Assembly (NCBI RefSeq): GCF_001625695.1
Contig: NZ_AUXY01000080.1
Coordinates: 160,031 to 224,030 of the forward strand
Direction: 5' to 3'
Origin: Pseudoalteromonas luteoviolacea H33-S
Lineage (GTDB): Bacteria > Pseudomonadota > Gammaproteobacteria > Enterobacterales > Alteromonadaceae
Length of the DNA stretch: 64,000 bases
This document shows positions 1 to 9,188 of this stretch, in pieces. Every line of letters begins with the position of its first letter. Within the stretch, counting starts at the first letter, position 1. The position numbers and the translations under genes are program-made. Below the pieces are notes generated by a model. It was not told the origin of the DNA. It did no database searches and saw nothing but the letters and a program-made list of their open reading frames with translations.

Positions 1-130
1 TTTCTTGCTTTTCTTGGGCGAGCGCCCCTTTCAACGCAATCAGCGTACGTTTTATCCTTAACCTTTGCCTTTTTCTACTTATCCGTGCCACCCGTATGGG
101 CGCTTTATGCACGACTTTTATTAACCGCAT
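1..130 (-). CDS. Partial hypothetical basic protein (N-terminal part, runs off left edge)
   Basis: An ATG at 130 on the minus strand opens a frame that stays open to the window edge (43 codons). The product begins MRLIKVVHKAPIRVARISRK and continues with many Arg/Lys and then Ala/Glu/Gln residues, as in a basic amphipathic helix. The composition looks protein-like and not random, but I do not recognise the family. A weak GGAT lies about 5 bases before the ATG. A second minus-strand frame (105-242) overlaps its start, so the true start could differ. The rest of the gene lies outside the window, so the function cannot be judged. Confidence 0.4.
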   Translation of the reverse strand, partial: MRLIKVVHKAPIRVARISRKRQRLRIKRTLIALKGALAQEKQE

Positions 131-242
131 TGATATCCAAAATCAGCTTATTTACCATCATTCTAGCAAAGTTCTCTGTAAAAATCGTGTAGATATTTGG
201 TCCAGCTAAAACAACTTTCCTTGCATAACTGTGGGGGCTCAT
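105..242 (-). CDS. Possible small ORF overlapping the start of the edge gene
   Basis: A 45-residue frame beginning MSPHSYARKVVLAGPNIY and ending in AVNKSRA reads on the minus strand. Its 3' end overlaps the next frame (start at 130) by 26 bases, the geometry of translational coupling. It has no convincing ribosome-binding site, and the frame extends a further 13 codons upstream without a start. It could be a real leader peptide, the decayed 3' end of a longer gene, or chance. No family recognised. Confidence 0.2.
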   Translation of the reverse strand: MSPHSYARKVVLAGPNIYTIFTENFARMMVNKLILDINAVNKSRA

Positions 243-547
243 AACCGTGTTTACAAATATCGAACATTCACCCTTACCTTGTTAATTCAGAAACTATACA
301 AAACACACTAAGCGAGATGGATTTACCCATTTTAAATACAAACTCATTTCGCTTAAGTGGAAAATTGGGTCTAGGTCCACTTAATTTAGAAATAAATGCA
401 ATTAAATCAACCAAAAAATTGAACTTGGCGAATTGGCTGCTACTTTTATTATTGTGTTAACGAATTGAATACATTCACGTGATAACACGTTATTGCATAT
501 TGCAATTTGGTTTATAAAAAGAAGTTTAGAAAAACTGGGGAAACAGG
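243..547. other. Intergenic regulatory region before the TonB receptor
   Basis: About 300 bases of AT-rich DNA between the left-edge minus-strand frames and the receptor gene. I see no gene here. Its last 75 bases contain two adjacent inverted repeats, listed separately. No clear Fur or Zur box was found. Confidence 0.5.
477..506. promoter_or_regulatory. Two adjacent inverted repeats upstream of the TonB receptor
   Basis: ACGTG-ATAA-CACGT at 477-490 is a perfect 5-bp-arm inverted repeat, and ATTGCA-TAT-TGCAAT at 492-506 is a perfect 6-bp-arm repeat. They sit 40-70 bases before the receptor ATG, where an operator would act. The cognate regulator is unknown; neither matches the Fur, Zur or LacI-type sites seen elsewhere in this window. 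Confidence 0.35.
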
Positions 548-3169
548 ATGAAACTACAGAGATGCAAACTAAGAAAAGCGATACAATTTGCTATTTCTAC
601 TACTGCAGCGACCACAGCCTTACTCGCATTTAGCGCTCAAGCAGACGCAAGAGAAGAAGGAGCAAAAAAAGATATTGAGAAAATTGCCGTAGTTGGTTCG
701 AGGGCAGCGCCTAGGTCAATTGGTGAGTCGCCTGTACCAATCGATATCATAGGCGGCGATGAACTGAGCAAAGCGGGTGGTGATGATATGCTTGAGCTTT
801 TAAAAGGTTCAGTGCCCTCACTTAATGTCCATGCCAACCCAATCAGTGATGCGGCAAGTTTAGTTCGTCCAGCGAACCTCCGTGGCCTTCCTGCTGACTC
901 AACTCTAATTTTACTTAACGGTAAGCGCAGACACCGCTCATCTGTTATCGCATTTTTAGGCGGTGGTATTAATGATGGTGCACAAGGCCCAGATATTTCT
1001 GTGATTCCCAGTGTCGCGCTTAAACAAGTTGAAGTACTGCGTGATGGCGCAGCTGCACAATATGGTTCCGATGCAATAGCAGGTGTTTTGAACTTTGTAC
1101 TTAAGGACGCTTCAGAAGGCGGTAGTTTTTCTGTGAAACAGGGCGAATATTACGAAGGTGACGGTGATACAACGACATTTGAAGGTAATATTGGCTTACC
1201 ATTTACTGATCAAGGCTTTGCAAACCTAAGTTTTCAGTACAAAGAAGCCGACGCAACAAGTAGAAGTGTGCAAAGGCCTGATGCTCAAGCATATATTGAC
1301 GCGAGTGTCGAAGGCGTAAGAAACCCAGCGCAAATTTGGGGTGCACCAGAGATCAAAGACGATATTACTCTTTTTGGTAATGTTGGACTTGAATTAAGTA
1401 ATAGTTCTGAATTTTATATGTTTGGTAACTACTCGGAACGTGATGTAAAAGGTGGGTTCTACTATCGTAACCCACAAACCCGCCCTCAAGTATATTCTAA
1501 TGACGGAGGTGATACGTTACTTGTTGCCGATCTCGACGGCTTAAACACAGGAATTGGTTGCCCCACCGTAAACCTAAAAGATGCCGACGGCAACCGCATA
1601 TATAATGTCGCGACCATTGCAGCTTATCAACAAATTGCAGCCGATACAGAAGTTGGTAGAAATTGTTTTGCTTTTAATGAGATTTTACCTGGTGGCTTTA
1701 CACCAAATTTTGGCGGTAATATTACCGATACATCCCTAACGATTGGTACAAAAGGTGAGTTCACAGAAGGCTTTATGGAAGGCGGCTACTATGACATTAG
1801 TGGTTCTGTCGGTCGGAATGAATCCCGTTATTTCATCACCAACACAGTTAATGCCTCGCTAGGCGCTGAAACGCCGATGGAATTCAGCCCGGGTAAATAT
1901 ATCCAGCTAGAGAAAAACTTTAACTTTGATGTATCTAAAGAATTCGACTTTGGTTTGGCCTATGAGGTGAATGTAGCAACAGGCTTAGAATGGCACGAAG
2001 AGACTTTTGAAGTCATTGCTGGTGATGAAGCTTCATTTATAGCCGGGCCGTTAACTCAACAAGGGTTTGGTATCGGCTCAAATGGTTTCCCTGGTTTCCA
2101 ACCTGCAGCAGCAGGCGAGTTTTCCCGCCGTAACTATGCCGCATATGTGGACGTAGAAACCCCATTCACAGAAGAGTTTTTAATGGGATGGGCACTCAGG
2201 TTTGAGGATTATGATTCATTCGGCTCTACAACCAACTTTAAAATCATGGGTCAATACCAACTGACAGATGATTTATCAGTTCGAGGCTCTGTGAGCACAG
2301 GCTTTAGAGCGCCAACCGTTGGTCAAGCCAACGTAAGTAATGTGCAAACAAATCTGAGCAGCGGTGTACTTGTAGACTCAGCGCTTCTACCACCTACAAA
2401 CCCTGTATCAGAGATATTAGGCGGTACGGAATTACAACCTGAAGAGTCTGAGAGTTATACACTTGGTTTTGTGTACCAGACAGGCGACTTATTCTTAACC
2501 ATCGACTACTACAATATTCAGGTAGAAGATAGACTCAGTCAATCTGAAAAAATTAATCTAACGCCGACTCAAAAAGAAGCGCTTAAAGCCGATGGCGTCC
2601 CGAATGTAGATAGCATCGCGCAAGTGTCGTTCTTTACAAATGACTTCGATACCACAACACAAGGCGTTGATGTTGTAGCTAACTACTCAATGGACTTATT
2701 AGGTGGCTTTGCAACTTTCAGCATGGCATATAACTGGAATGAAACTGAGGTTGACAAGTTCTCCGATATTACAGGTGCTTTTAAAGTAAAACGTTTGGAG
2801 AATGATTTACCTCAGCATAGAGCCACTTATACTTGGACTCAGCAGTGGGAAGACTTCTCAGGCTTTATTCGTTACAACTACTTTGGCGAATATCAAGGCG
2901 TTCACGTTGACTATGACGCGACTGCAATCATGGCGGATCCAAACTTTACATTTGATGCTGAGCTAACGTATTACGCGACAGAAAATATCAGCCTTACAGT
3001 CGGTGCAAATAATATCTTTGACCAAGATGCTGAAAAAGTCATTAACTTCGCTGAAGAAGGCGCTACTGAACTTACGCCATCCAACACATGGGGCGGTATT
3101 TATTATGAAACCTCACCATTTGGTATAAATGGTGGATTCTACTACGTCAAAGCAACTTATACGTTCTAA
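548..3169 (+). CDS. TonB-dependent outer-membrane receptor
   Basis: An 873-residue TonB-dependent receptor that should import a substrate across the outer membrane using TonB-ExbBD energy. It begins with a long signal peptide (about residues 1-33, ending SAQA). This is followed by IEKIAVVGSR, the TonB-box-like start common in Alteromonadales receptors. The plug domain is at about 50-190 and includes LRDGAAAQYGSDAIAGVLNF. A 22-strand barrel follows and ends in the aromatic residue expected of outer-membrane proteins (VKATYTF). A cysteine pair (GIGCPTV and GRNCFAF) falls in a predicted extracellular loop. A GGGG lies 7 bases before the ATG. The next gene is a TPR-sulfotransferase, but a hairpin separates them. 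The substrate cannot be named; nothing points to siderophore, cobalamin or a particular sugar. Confidence 0.93.
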   Translation: MKLQRCKLRKAIQFAISTTAATTALLAFSAQADAREEGAKKDIEKIAVVGSRAAPRSIGESPVPIDIIGGDELSKAGGDDMLELLKGSVPSLNVHANPISDAASLVRPANLRGLPADSTLILLNGKRRHRSSVIAFLGGGINDGAQGPDISVIPSVALKQVEVLRDGAAAQYGSDAIAGVLNFVLKDASEGGSFSVKQGEYYEGDGDTTTFEGNIGLPFTDQGFANLSFQYKEADATSRSVQRPDAQAYIDASVEGVRNPAQIWGAPEIKDDITLFGNVGLELSNSSEFYMFGNYSERDVKGGFYYRNPQTRPQVYSNDGGDTLLVADLDGLNTGIGCPTVNLKDADGNRIYNVATIAAYQQIAADTEVGRNCFAFNEILPGGFTPNFGGNITDTSLTIGTKGEFTEGFMEGGYYDISGSVGRNESRYFITNTVNASLGAETPMEFSPGKYIQLEKNFNFDVSKEFDFGLAYEVNVATGLEWHEETFEVIAGDEASFIAGPLTQQGFGIGSNGFPGFQPAAAGEFSRRNYAAYVDVETPFTEEFLMGWALRFEDYDSFGSTTNFKIMGQYQLTDDLSVRGSVSTGFRAPTVGQANVSNVQTNLSSGVLVDSALLPPTNPVSEILGGTELQPEESESYTLGFVYQTGDLFLTIDYYNIQVEDRLSQSEKINLTPTQKEALKADGVPNVDSIAQVSFFTNDFDTTTQGVDVVANYSMDLLGGFATFSMAYNWNETEVDKFSDITGAFKVKRLENDLPQHRATYTWTQQWEDFSGFIRYNYFGEYQGVHVDYDATAIMADPNFTFDAELTYYATENISLTVGANNIFDQDAEKVINFAEEGATELTPSNTWGGIYYETSPFGINGGFYYVKATYTF

Positions 3170-3190
3170 ACTTTATCTGTAACCCAGAGC

Positions 3191-3230
3191 AAAAGAGGAA
3201 TTAGCGATAGCTATTTCCTCTTTTTATTTT
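3191..3230 (+). terminator. Rho-independent terminator or attenuator after the TonB receptor
   Basis: The stem GAGGAATTAGC / GCTATTTCCTC has a GATA loop and one internal mismatch, and is followed by a run of T. It lies between the receptor and the sulfotransferase gene and would limit read-through into the latter. Confidence 0.7.
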
Positions 3231-3257
3231 TATTATTAAAATAAACTGCTGATTAAC

Positions 3258-4697
3258 ATGTTACTTTTAGATCGCGCAACAGAACTGCTGTTAGAAAACA
3301 GGCTCAGAGAAGCCGAGTTTATGTTTAAACAAGTGCTTAAACAAAACCCCACCAATGGCAAAGCCCTATTTGGCCTAGGCCGTATATGTATGCGTTTAGA
3401 GCAATATGATAACGCAATATACTACCTGAAAAGAGCATGTGAACATCTACCTAAAATGCTCGACCCTTTATATGCTTTGGCTGATGCATTTATTGCTGTT
3501 GGATCGCCCGTTGATGCTAAAACCGTCCTTGAATACGCCTTAAGTGTAGCCAGACATAACGCCCAAATTCACTATCATCTTGGTCAATTCTATTTAGATC
3601 ATGGCTTCATAGATAACGCTTATCAAGTTTTCAAAAAAGGACTAGAGTGTCCAGAATCTGGTGTTTCTGTATTTATGATTTTTGAGCTCATGCAATTGGC
3701 TCCTCCCTCTGAAATACCTGAGTTAATGGCGCGTTTAGAGAAATTTGATGGTAAATTTGAGAACCCAAAATTTCAAATTGTTGCCTATCATGCCTTTGCA
3801 ACTGCGCACCAAGCTCTGGGCGACAATAAAAAAGCCTTTGAATATTATAAAAAAGCCAATGAGCTACAGCTTACACAATGCGAATTTAGCACAGTGGATA
3901 TGCTGCCATTCTATAACCGTTTATTAGCCACTTGTGATGAGGACTTTTTCTCAAAGCCAATAGATAAAGTGAAATCAACGTTTACACCTGTGTTTATCGT
4001 TGGACTACCCAGAACCGGCTCTACACTGCTTGAGCAAATTCTGACACAACATAGCCAAGTCGGCACAATTGGCGAAAGCATAGTGCTCAGTGACAAAATA
4101 GTGCCATACCTTGAAATGCGAACTGAACGCCCTTTTCCAGATTGTATTTATGAACCATCCACATCCATGCTTGATTACTGTCGCAGTGTTTATGTAGATG
4201 AAATCAAGAAAAACAGGGTCCAAGAAGAAGCTGTTATCAATAAGCTTCCGGCAAACTTTCAGAACATAGGACTGATTTACAGGATATTCCCAAACGCCAG
4301 AATCATCCATTTAACCCGTGATTTTATGGCTAACGCTTGGTCAGTTTACAGTAACCATTTTGCCGAAAATGAACCCTACTTTTGTTCGCTCCCAGAGTTC
4401 AAGCTTTACTCTGAAATTGAACAACAAGTGATGTCCCACTTTTCATCAAATCTAAAAAGAAATGTATTCAATATCAGCTATGAGAAGCTAATCGATGAGC
4501 CAGAACGAACCGTTCAGAAAATTCTTAACTTTATGTATCTAAAGTATGAGCCAGAATGTATGGAGTTTTATAAAAGTCGCAGCAAGGTCTCAACACTGAG
4601 TAAAACTCAAGTACGGCAGCCAATCCATAATCGTTCATTAAACCGCTGGCAAGTCTTTGAAAAAGAGATAGAAAAAGAGCTCACGCAGCCTGAATAA
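3258..4697 (+). CDS. TPR-containing sulfotransferase family protein
   Basis: A 479-residue cytoplasmic protein with no signal peptide. Residues about 1-210 are helical tetratricopeptide repeats (NGKALFGLGRICMRLEQYDN and later copies, AYHAFATAHQALGDNKKAFE). From about 240 a sulfotransferase domain follows. The PAPS 5'-phosphosulfate loop is visible as GLPRTGSTLLEQIL (G249 onward), and a 3'-phosphate-binding-like region as HLTRDFMANAWS. Such enzymes move sulfate from PAPS to a hydroxyl or tyrosyl group; the TPR part probably binds a protein or peptide substrate. The acceptor is unknown. No Shine-Dalgarno sequence precedes the ATG and a terminator-like hairpin lies just upstream, so expression may depend on read-through from the receptor gene. 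The receptor is the obvious candidate for functional linkage, but that is inference. Confidence 0.88.
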   Translation: MLLLDRATELLLENRLREAEFMFKQVLKQNPTNGKALFGLGRICMRLEQYDNAIYYLKRACEHLPKMLDPLYALADAFIAVGSPVDAKTVLEYALSVARHNAQIHYHLGQFYLDHGFIDNAYQVFKKGLECPESGVSVFMIFELMQLAPPSEIPELMARLEKFDGKFENPKFQIVAYHAFATAHQALGDNKKAFEYYKKANELQLTQCEFSTVDMLPFYNRLLATCDEDFFSKPIDKVKSTFTPVFIVGLPRTGSTLLEQILTQHSQVGTIGESIVLSDKIVPYLEMRTERPFPDCIYEPSTSMLDYCRSVYVDEIKKNRVQEEAVINKLPANFQNIGLIYRIFPNARIIHLTRDFMANAWSVYSNHFAENEPYFCSLPEFKLYSEIEQQVMSHFSSNLKRNVFNISYEKLIDEPERTVQKILNFMYLKYEPECMEFYKSRSKVSTLSKTQVRQPIHNRSLNRWQVFEKEIEKELTQPE

Positions 4698-4708
4698 AGT
4701 ATAGGCAG

Positions 4709-5623
4709 CTAATAGCTTGAGCTGTTATAACGATCAAACCAATTGAGAACATCTATAAATTGGTCTTGCAACGCGTTTGGATGAGTGAGCATATCGATAT
4801 GGCCATAGTTATGAGTGTGACCATATCTTTTTCCATAAATATTTAATTTCTGAACGCCCCCTCCTGACTCTTTCATAAACATTTCAATATCGATTGGCTG
4901 AGCCAAAGCCTTGTCACTTACTCCCGCTATATGCAGCGTAGGAGGAAGAGATAGACCACTCAAAGCTTGGCCATAATCAAAGTTATCATCACTATCTAGC
5001 CAAGGGCTAATTTTTGCCCATTGCGCACTTTGCGCATGTGACTTTATTGTCTCGCTATCGGCGCCCCAACGAAGCTTTTTCGCCGGTAAAAAGCCGTGTT
5101 TTTTTACGTAATAATGTGCAAGCCAAAACCACAACAGATTTGCTTTGAGTAATTTTTCAGGGTGATTATTGTATAAGCTACGCTTAGAGCCAAAATAAGC
5201 GCAAGCTCTTACATGGTTGATTTCATCTGGATAGCGAGCAAACACACTATTCAAGATGACTCCGCCCCAAGAGTGCGCAGCCCAATAGTGCGGCCGCTCA
5301 CCGACTTTTTTCGTTATGTACTCAAGTGCCGCTGGTACTTCCTCTGTGATTGACTCTGTCTGACCATAGTCATGTCCTGACGAAATGGCGGGTACGCTTT
5401 CACCTCTTCCACGTAAATCCAACACAAAGCACCGGTACCCTTGTGCTGCGAGATAAGGAGCAAAGCCTTTATTTGAATTTGTATAAAAAATTTTGCCATT
5501 TTCTATTGCACCATGCAGACATAACACCACAGGTCCTTGTTTATCTGGGTTGTGAATATACCTAAGATGCAATGAAGCATTTTTATCAGGTATTGGTACT
5601 TGTATCGACTCTTGCTTTATCAT
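4709..5623 (-). CDS. Alpha/beta hydrolase
   Basis: A 304-residue cytoplasmic alpha/beta-hydrolase-fold enzyme. Visible elements are the oxyanion region LCLHGAIENGK (about 34-44), the strand VLDLRGRGES, the nucleophile elbow AHSWGG with Ser118, and a C-terminal catalytic His in YGHTHNYGHID. The acid is probably in the SDKALAQPIDIE stretch. Substrate unknown; the fold covers esterases, lipases and lactonases. It converges with the sulfotransferase gene (11 bases between stops) and is divergent from rlmF. Confidence 0.85.
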   Translation of the reverse strand: MIKQESIQVPIPDKNASLHLRYIHNPDKQGPVVLCLHGAIENGKIFYTNSNKGFAPYLAAQGYRCFVLDLRGRGESVPAISSGHDYGQTESITEEVPAALEYITKKVGERPHYWAAHSWGGVILNSVFARYPDEINHVRACAYFGSKRSLYNNHPEKLLKANLLWFWLAHYYVKKHGFLPAKKLRWGADSETIKSHAQSAQWAKISPWLDSDDNFDYGQALSGLSLPPTLHIAGVSDKALAQPIDIEMFMKESGGGVQKLNIYGKRYGHTHNYGHIDMLTHPNALQDQFIDVLNWFDRYNSSSY

Positions 5624-5706
5624 GATATGCGCATGCTCTTTTTAACTCATCGTACCAGCCGGATGACTTAAAAGTAAACCCATTAGTGAAGGCATTGAAA
5701 TTAAGG

Positions 5707-5712
5707 TATAAT
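5707..5712 (+). promoter_or_regulatory. Candidate -10 box for rlmF
   Basis: A consensus TATAAT lies 34 bases before the rlmF ATG in the 123-base divergent region. A -35 is not convincing (TTAGTG at 5682-5687, 19-base spacer). Confidence 0.35.
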
Positions 5713-5746
5713 TCTGCAAAGTAATTTTGCGATATACATTCTAAGC

Positions 5747-6613
5747 ATGCACCCTAGAAATAAACACGCCAACGGCTACGATTTAGCTGGTCTCTCGGTC
5801 ATAGTCCCTGAGCTAGCAAATTATCTTGTAAAAAAGCCAAATGACCAAACTACGATTGACTTCTCTGACGCTCAAGCCGTTCTATTATTAAATAAAGCAC
5901 TGTTGTTCAAGCACTACGGGATCAAATATTGGGATCTACCTCCGCAATTCTTATGTCCGCCAGTACCAGGGAGAGCAGACTATATCCATGCCCTTGCTGA
6001 TTTACTCGCAGATGAAAATGAAGGCGAAATCCCCACTGGAAAAAAGATAAAATGTTTGGATATTGGGACAGGCGCTAACTTAATCTATCCTATATTAGGG
6101 CATGCGGAATATAAATGGCGATTTGTCGGCAGTGATATTAATCCAATTGCAGTGAAAGTAGCTGAGAATATCGCTAGGGCAAACAAGCTGGCGGTGAAAA
6201 TAAAACATCAAGCTGACAGCAATTCAATATTTCAAGGCGTCATCACAAAAGATAGCTATTTTGATATCACTATGTGTAACCCACCATTTCATGCAAGTGA
6301 ACAGGCAGCTCAACAAGGTACTCAAAGAAAGTGGAAAAACCTTGGAATCACAAAAACAGCTAAACAACTAAATTTTGGTGGCCATGCACCAGAGCTTTGG
6401 TGTGACGGGGGCGAGCTTGCCTTTATTACAAATATGATAAAAGAAAGTACTCAGTTTAAAGAGCAAGTAGGATGGTTCACGACCTTGGTATCAAAAAAAG
6501 ATAACCTGCCAGCTTTAACAAAGTGCTTGAAACAGCAAAACGTTAAAAACCATAAAGTCGTTAATATGTTGCAAGGAAATAAGCAAAGTCGATTTATCGC
6601 ATGGCAGTTTTAA
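5747..6613 (+). CDS. rlmF: 23S rRNA (adenine-1618-N6)-methyltransferase RlmF
   Basis: A 288-residue SAM-dependent methyltransferase that makes m6A1618 in 23S rRNA. The start MHPRNKHANGYDL is characteristic of the YbiN/RlmF family. Motif I, for SAM binding, is CLDIGTGANLIYPILG at about residues 101-116. The catalytic N6-adenine motif NPPF is at 178-181. Later family motifs such as GGHAPELWCDGGE are present. The length fits the family (about 300 residues). It is monocistronic and divergent from the hydrolase. No strong ribosome-binding site precedes the ATG, but the family N-terminus fits this start. Confidence 0.95.
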   Translation: MHPRNKHANGYDLAGLSVIVPELANYLVKKPNDQTTIDFSDAQAVLLLNKALLFKHYGIKYWDLPPQFLCPPVPGRADYIHALADLLADENEGEIPTGKKIKCLDIGTGANLIYPILGHAEYKWRFVGSDINPIAVKVAENIARANKLAVKIKHQADSNSIFQGVITKDSYFDITMCNPPFHASEQAAQQGTQRKWKNLGITKTAKQLNFGGHAPELWCDGGELAFITNMIKESTQFKEQVGWFTTLVSKKDNLPALTKCLKQQNVKNHKVVNMLQGNKQSRFIAWQF

Positions 6614-6640
6614 TGAACTGCTTATGCCCCCACTATCGCC

Positions 6641-9067
6641 CTACTTGTCATTGAGAATATGTTGCAGCACACCAAACAGCGCTCTCATGTCGATGGGCTT
6701 TCCTACATGAGATACAAAGCCCTGTGCAAGATACCTTTGCACATCACTCTTCATCACGTTCGCCGTTAAGGCAACTATAGGTAAGTTTGGCTGCTGCGTA
6801 TTGATGACTGTTTGCGCTTCGATACCGTCCATTTCTGGCATGTGAATATCCATTAAAACCAAATCAAACTCACCTTTTTGGCAAGCGTCAATTGCTAATT
6901 TTCCATTTTCTACAATGACTAACTCTGCTTGTGTTTCTTTGAGCATCACTTTAACCAGCATCTGGTTAATTTTATTATCCTCTGCAATTAACACTTTTCT
7001 TCCTTTTAAATCTGGAGGTGATAGCGATTTACAGGGTAATGAGCTAGGTATTTGACTCGTTTTTTCAAGTGGCAGTACAACTCGGATATTGGTGCCTTTA
7101 GCTTGTTCACTCTTTAATTTTATTTCTCCTCCCATCAGTCGCACTAAGCTTGTGGTGATAGACATACCTAAACCAGTCCCACCGTATTTTCTTGTTGTCG
7201 ATGTATCCGCTTGTGAAAACCGGTCAAATATACTGCTTTGCACCTCCTTACTCATGCCAATCCCTGTATCATCTATATTCAGGACAACAGCTGGATTGTG
7301 TTCATACTTTCCGTTCATCACGCTTATTTTTACTGACCCTTCATCCGTGAACTTAACAGCATTGGACGCCAAGTTTAGAATTATCTGCTTAACCCTCACC
7401 AAATCCCCGAGCCACCTGTCATCAAACTCCTCATCGATTGCGACATTAAAATCAATACCTTTTTTGCTGATCAACCCATCCAAGTCATACTTGACCGACT
7501 CGACAATATCTGCGAATGAAATAGGTGCGTTTTCTAGTTCCAGCTTATTCGACTCAATTTTTGAATAATCCAGGATATCATTGATAATTGTCAGCAAGCT
7601 TTGCGCTGAAAATGAAGCATTAGCAAGTGTTTTTCTATAGTCAGAATTTAAATCTGCACCTTGAAGTAACTGCAAACCGCCTAAAATCGCATTCATGGGT
7701 GTACGTATTTCATGGCTCATATTGGCAAGAAAATCACTCTTGGCCTTAACTGAGTTTTCTGCAGCTAGCTTTGCTGCTGCGAGTTTTTCTATCACAGCTA
7801 CCTTATCCGTGACATCATAGTTTACTCCAATGACTTTGACTGGTTTGCCAGACTCGTCTTTGAGCACTTCCGCACTCGCTTTCATGGTCCTTATATTGCC
7901 ATTTGGATGCACAACTCTAAACTCAGGCTCATAAACACCTTCACCTTTCACTGCCGCCTCTAATTTTGAGCGCGCATATTCAAGGTCTTGTGGGTGAACA
8001 CTATTTTCCCAAGCTTCATAAACGCCTGAGAACTGCCCTTGGGAAACGCCATACAGCTTAAACATCCAATCATCCCAAATTAACTCATTGGAAATAAGAT
8101 CCCACTCCCAAACCCCAATCTCTGCAGAGTCGTTAGCAAGCTGCATTCGAATAGCGAATGAATCCGCCTCTTCTTTTGCCCTTTGCATTTGCGCCTCAAC
8201 CTTCTTTTGCTGCGTCGTGTCTTGAACAACAGACCAGATAAAATCCTCATCATCACTGTCGGTAATTTTTATCCCTGACAATAGCACCGGAAATACATTT
8301 CCTGATTTATGAATATATTCTTTAGCATAAGGACCGTAGCGCCCTTTCATCTTTAAATCATCGAGCTGTTTATATTCTTGTTGTTCATACTTTTTCGGCG
8401 TCAGTTGCCAGTAATCCATTTGATTTAGTTCCTCCACGGAGTAACCCGTAATGTTACTGAATTCCTGATTTACATAGTCAAAACTGCCATCTTTCATAAA
8501 GTTTATGGCAATGCCTACTGGCGCCAAATTTACAAAATGCTCGAATTTTTCTTTTTCCCTTTGATATGCTTTTTTGTACCGTTTGATATCAGAATGGGCA
8601 GCATCAAGCTTTTGTTGGACCTGCACAATTTCACTAATATCTCGACCAATCGCCAGAATAAGGTCCTCACCATTGAACTTCACTGCCGTGAGAGATACTA
8701 AGCATGGGAATGTTGAGCCATCTGGGCGAGAATGGGTCCATTGAAATAATTGCGCGCCTTCATTTTGAGTTTTACCGATATAGTGGTTAGCTAAGTGTTC
8801 AGATGATTGGCCGCAGGGCTGGTGTATGGGTGAAATATCAGCTGGTGTCAGTTGTAAAAACGCGTGTTGGCTTCTAATGCCATGCATTTCGATCGCCGCG
8901 TCGTTACACTCTACGAATTTTCCTGAATTTAAATTGATAATTGAAAGTGCATCGCCAGATACATCAAACAGCTTTTTATATTTGTCGCGCTCAAACTTAA
9001 CTTGCTCTAGCTCTTCTCTCAAGCCTTCAAGTTCACTTTCCAAATCTGTATAAGTTTTTCCAGACAT
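6641..9067 (-). CDS. Cytosolic multi-PAS hybrid histidine kinase
   Basis: An 808-residue soluble hybrid sensor kinase. An ATG at 9109 is also in frame, but the ATG at 9067 has GGAG five bases upstream and is preferred. Order of domains: a short coiled coil; PAS 1 (LFDVSGDALSIINLNSGKF); PAS 2 (FVNLAPVGIAINFMKDGSF); PAS 3 (SAEIGVWEWDLISNELIWDD); HisKA with phospho-acceptor His452 in NMSHEIRTPMNA; HATPase with GGTGLGMSI; and a C-terminal receiver with Asp740 in LVLMDIHMPEMDG. There is no membrane segment, so it senses a cytoplasmic cue (redox, small ligand or protein). It lies downstream of another kinase with its own receiver, and the two may form one signalling unit. No output domain is present. 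Confidence 0.92.
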   Translation of the reverse strand: MSGKTYTDLESELEGLREELEQVKFERDKYKKLFDVSGDALSIINLNSGKFVECNDAAIEMHGIRSQHAFLQLTPADISPIHQPCGQSSEHLANHYIGKTQNEGAQLFQWTHSRPDGSTFPCLVSLTAVKFNGEDLILAIGRDISEIVQVQQKLDAAHSDIKRYKKAYQREKEKFEHFVNLAPVGIAINFMKDGSFDYVNQEFSNITGYSVEELNQMDYWQLTPKKYEQQEYKQLDDLKMKGRYGPYAKEYIHKSGNVFPVLLSGIKITDSDDEDFIWSVVQDTTQQKKVEAQMQRAKEEADSFAIRMQLANDSAEIGVWEWDLISNELIWDDWMFKLYGVSQGQFSGVYEAWENSVHPQDLEYARSKLEAAVKGEGVYEPEFRVVHPNGNIRTMKASAEVLKDESGKPVKVIGVNYDVTDKVAVIEKLAAAKLAAENSVKAKSDFLANMSHEIRTPMNAILGGLQLLQGADLNSDYRKTLANASFSAQSLLTIINDILDYSKIESNKLELENAPISFADIVESVKYDLDGLISKKGIDFNVAIDEEFDDRWLGDLVRVKQIILNLASNAVKFTDEGSVKISVMNGKYEHNPAVVLNIDDTGIGMSKEVQSSIFDRFSQADTSTTRKYGGTGLGMSITTSLVRLMGGEIKLKSEQAKGTNIRVVLPLEKTSQIPSSLPCKSLSPPDLKGRKVLIAEDNKINQMLVKVMLKETQAELVIVENGKLAIDACQKGEFDLVLMDIHMPEMDGIEAQTVINTQQPNLPIVALTANVMKSDVQRYLAQGFVSHVGKPIDMRALFGVLQHILNDK

Positions 9068-9188
9068 ATCAGCTCCAGATATGCAGCGGCCATGTAAGTT
9101 TCCATCCACCTGCTATAAATATAGAAAGAAATAAGATTAAATACACCCGAAAACCAAAGCTTCAAAGTGTATTGTAAGAAGGAAAAAC

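Noticed and set aside
477..506. Fur or Zur site before the first TonB receptor
   Set aside because: The inverted repeats there do not fit either consensus; ATAAC/GTTAT has the opposite orientation to the Zur arms.
4700..4735. Terminator between the converging sulfotransferase and hydrolase genes
   Set aside because: The only inverted repeat (CAGCT/AGCTG) is 5 bp, has no T-run and overlaps the hydrolase 3' end.
7089..7568. 159-codon plus-strand frame inside the PAS hybrid kinase
   Set aside because: It is antisense to the HATPase region and has no ribosome-binding site or recognisable motif.
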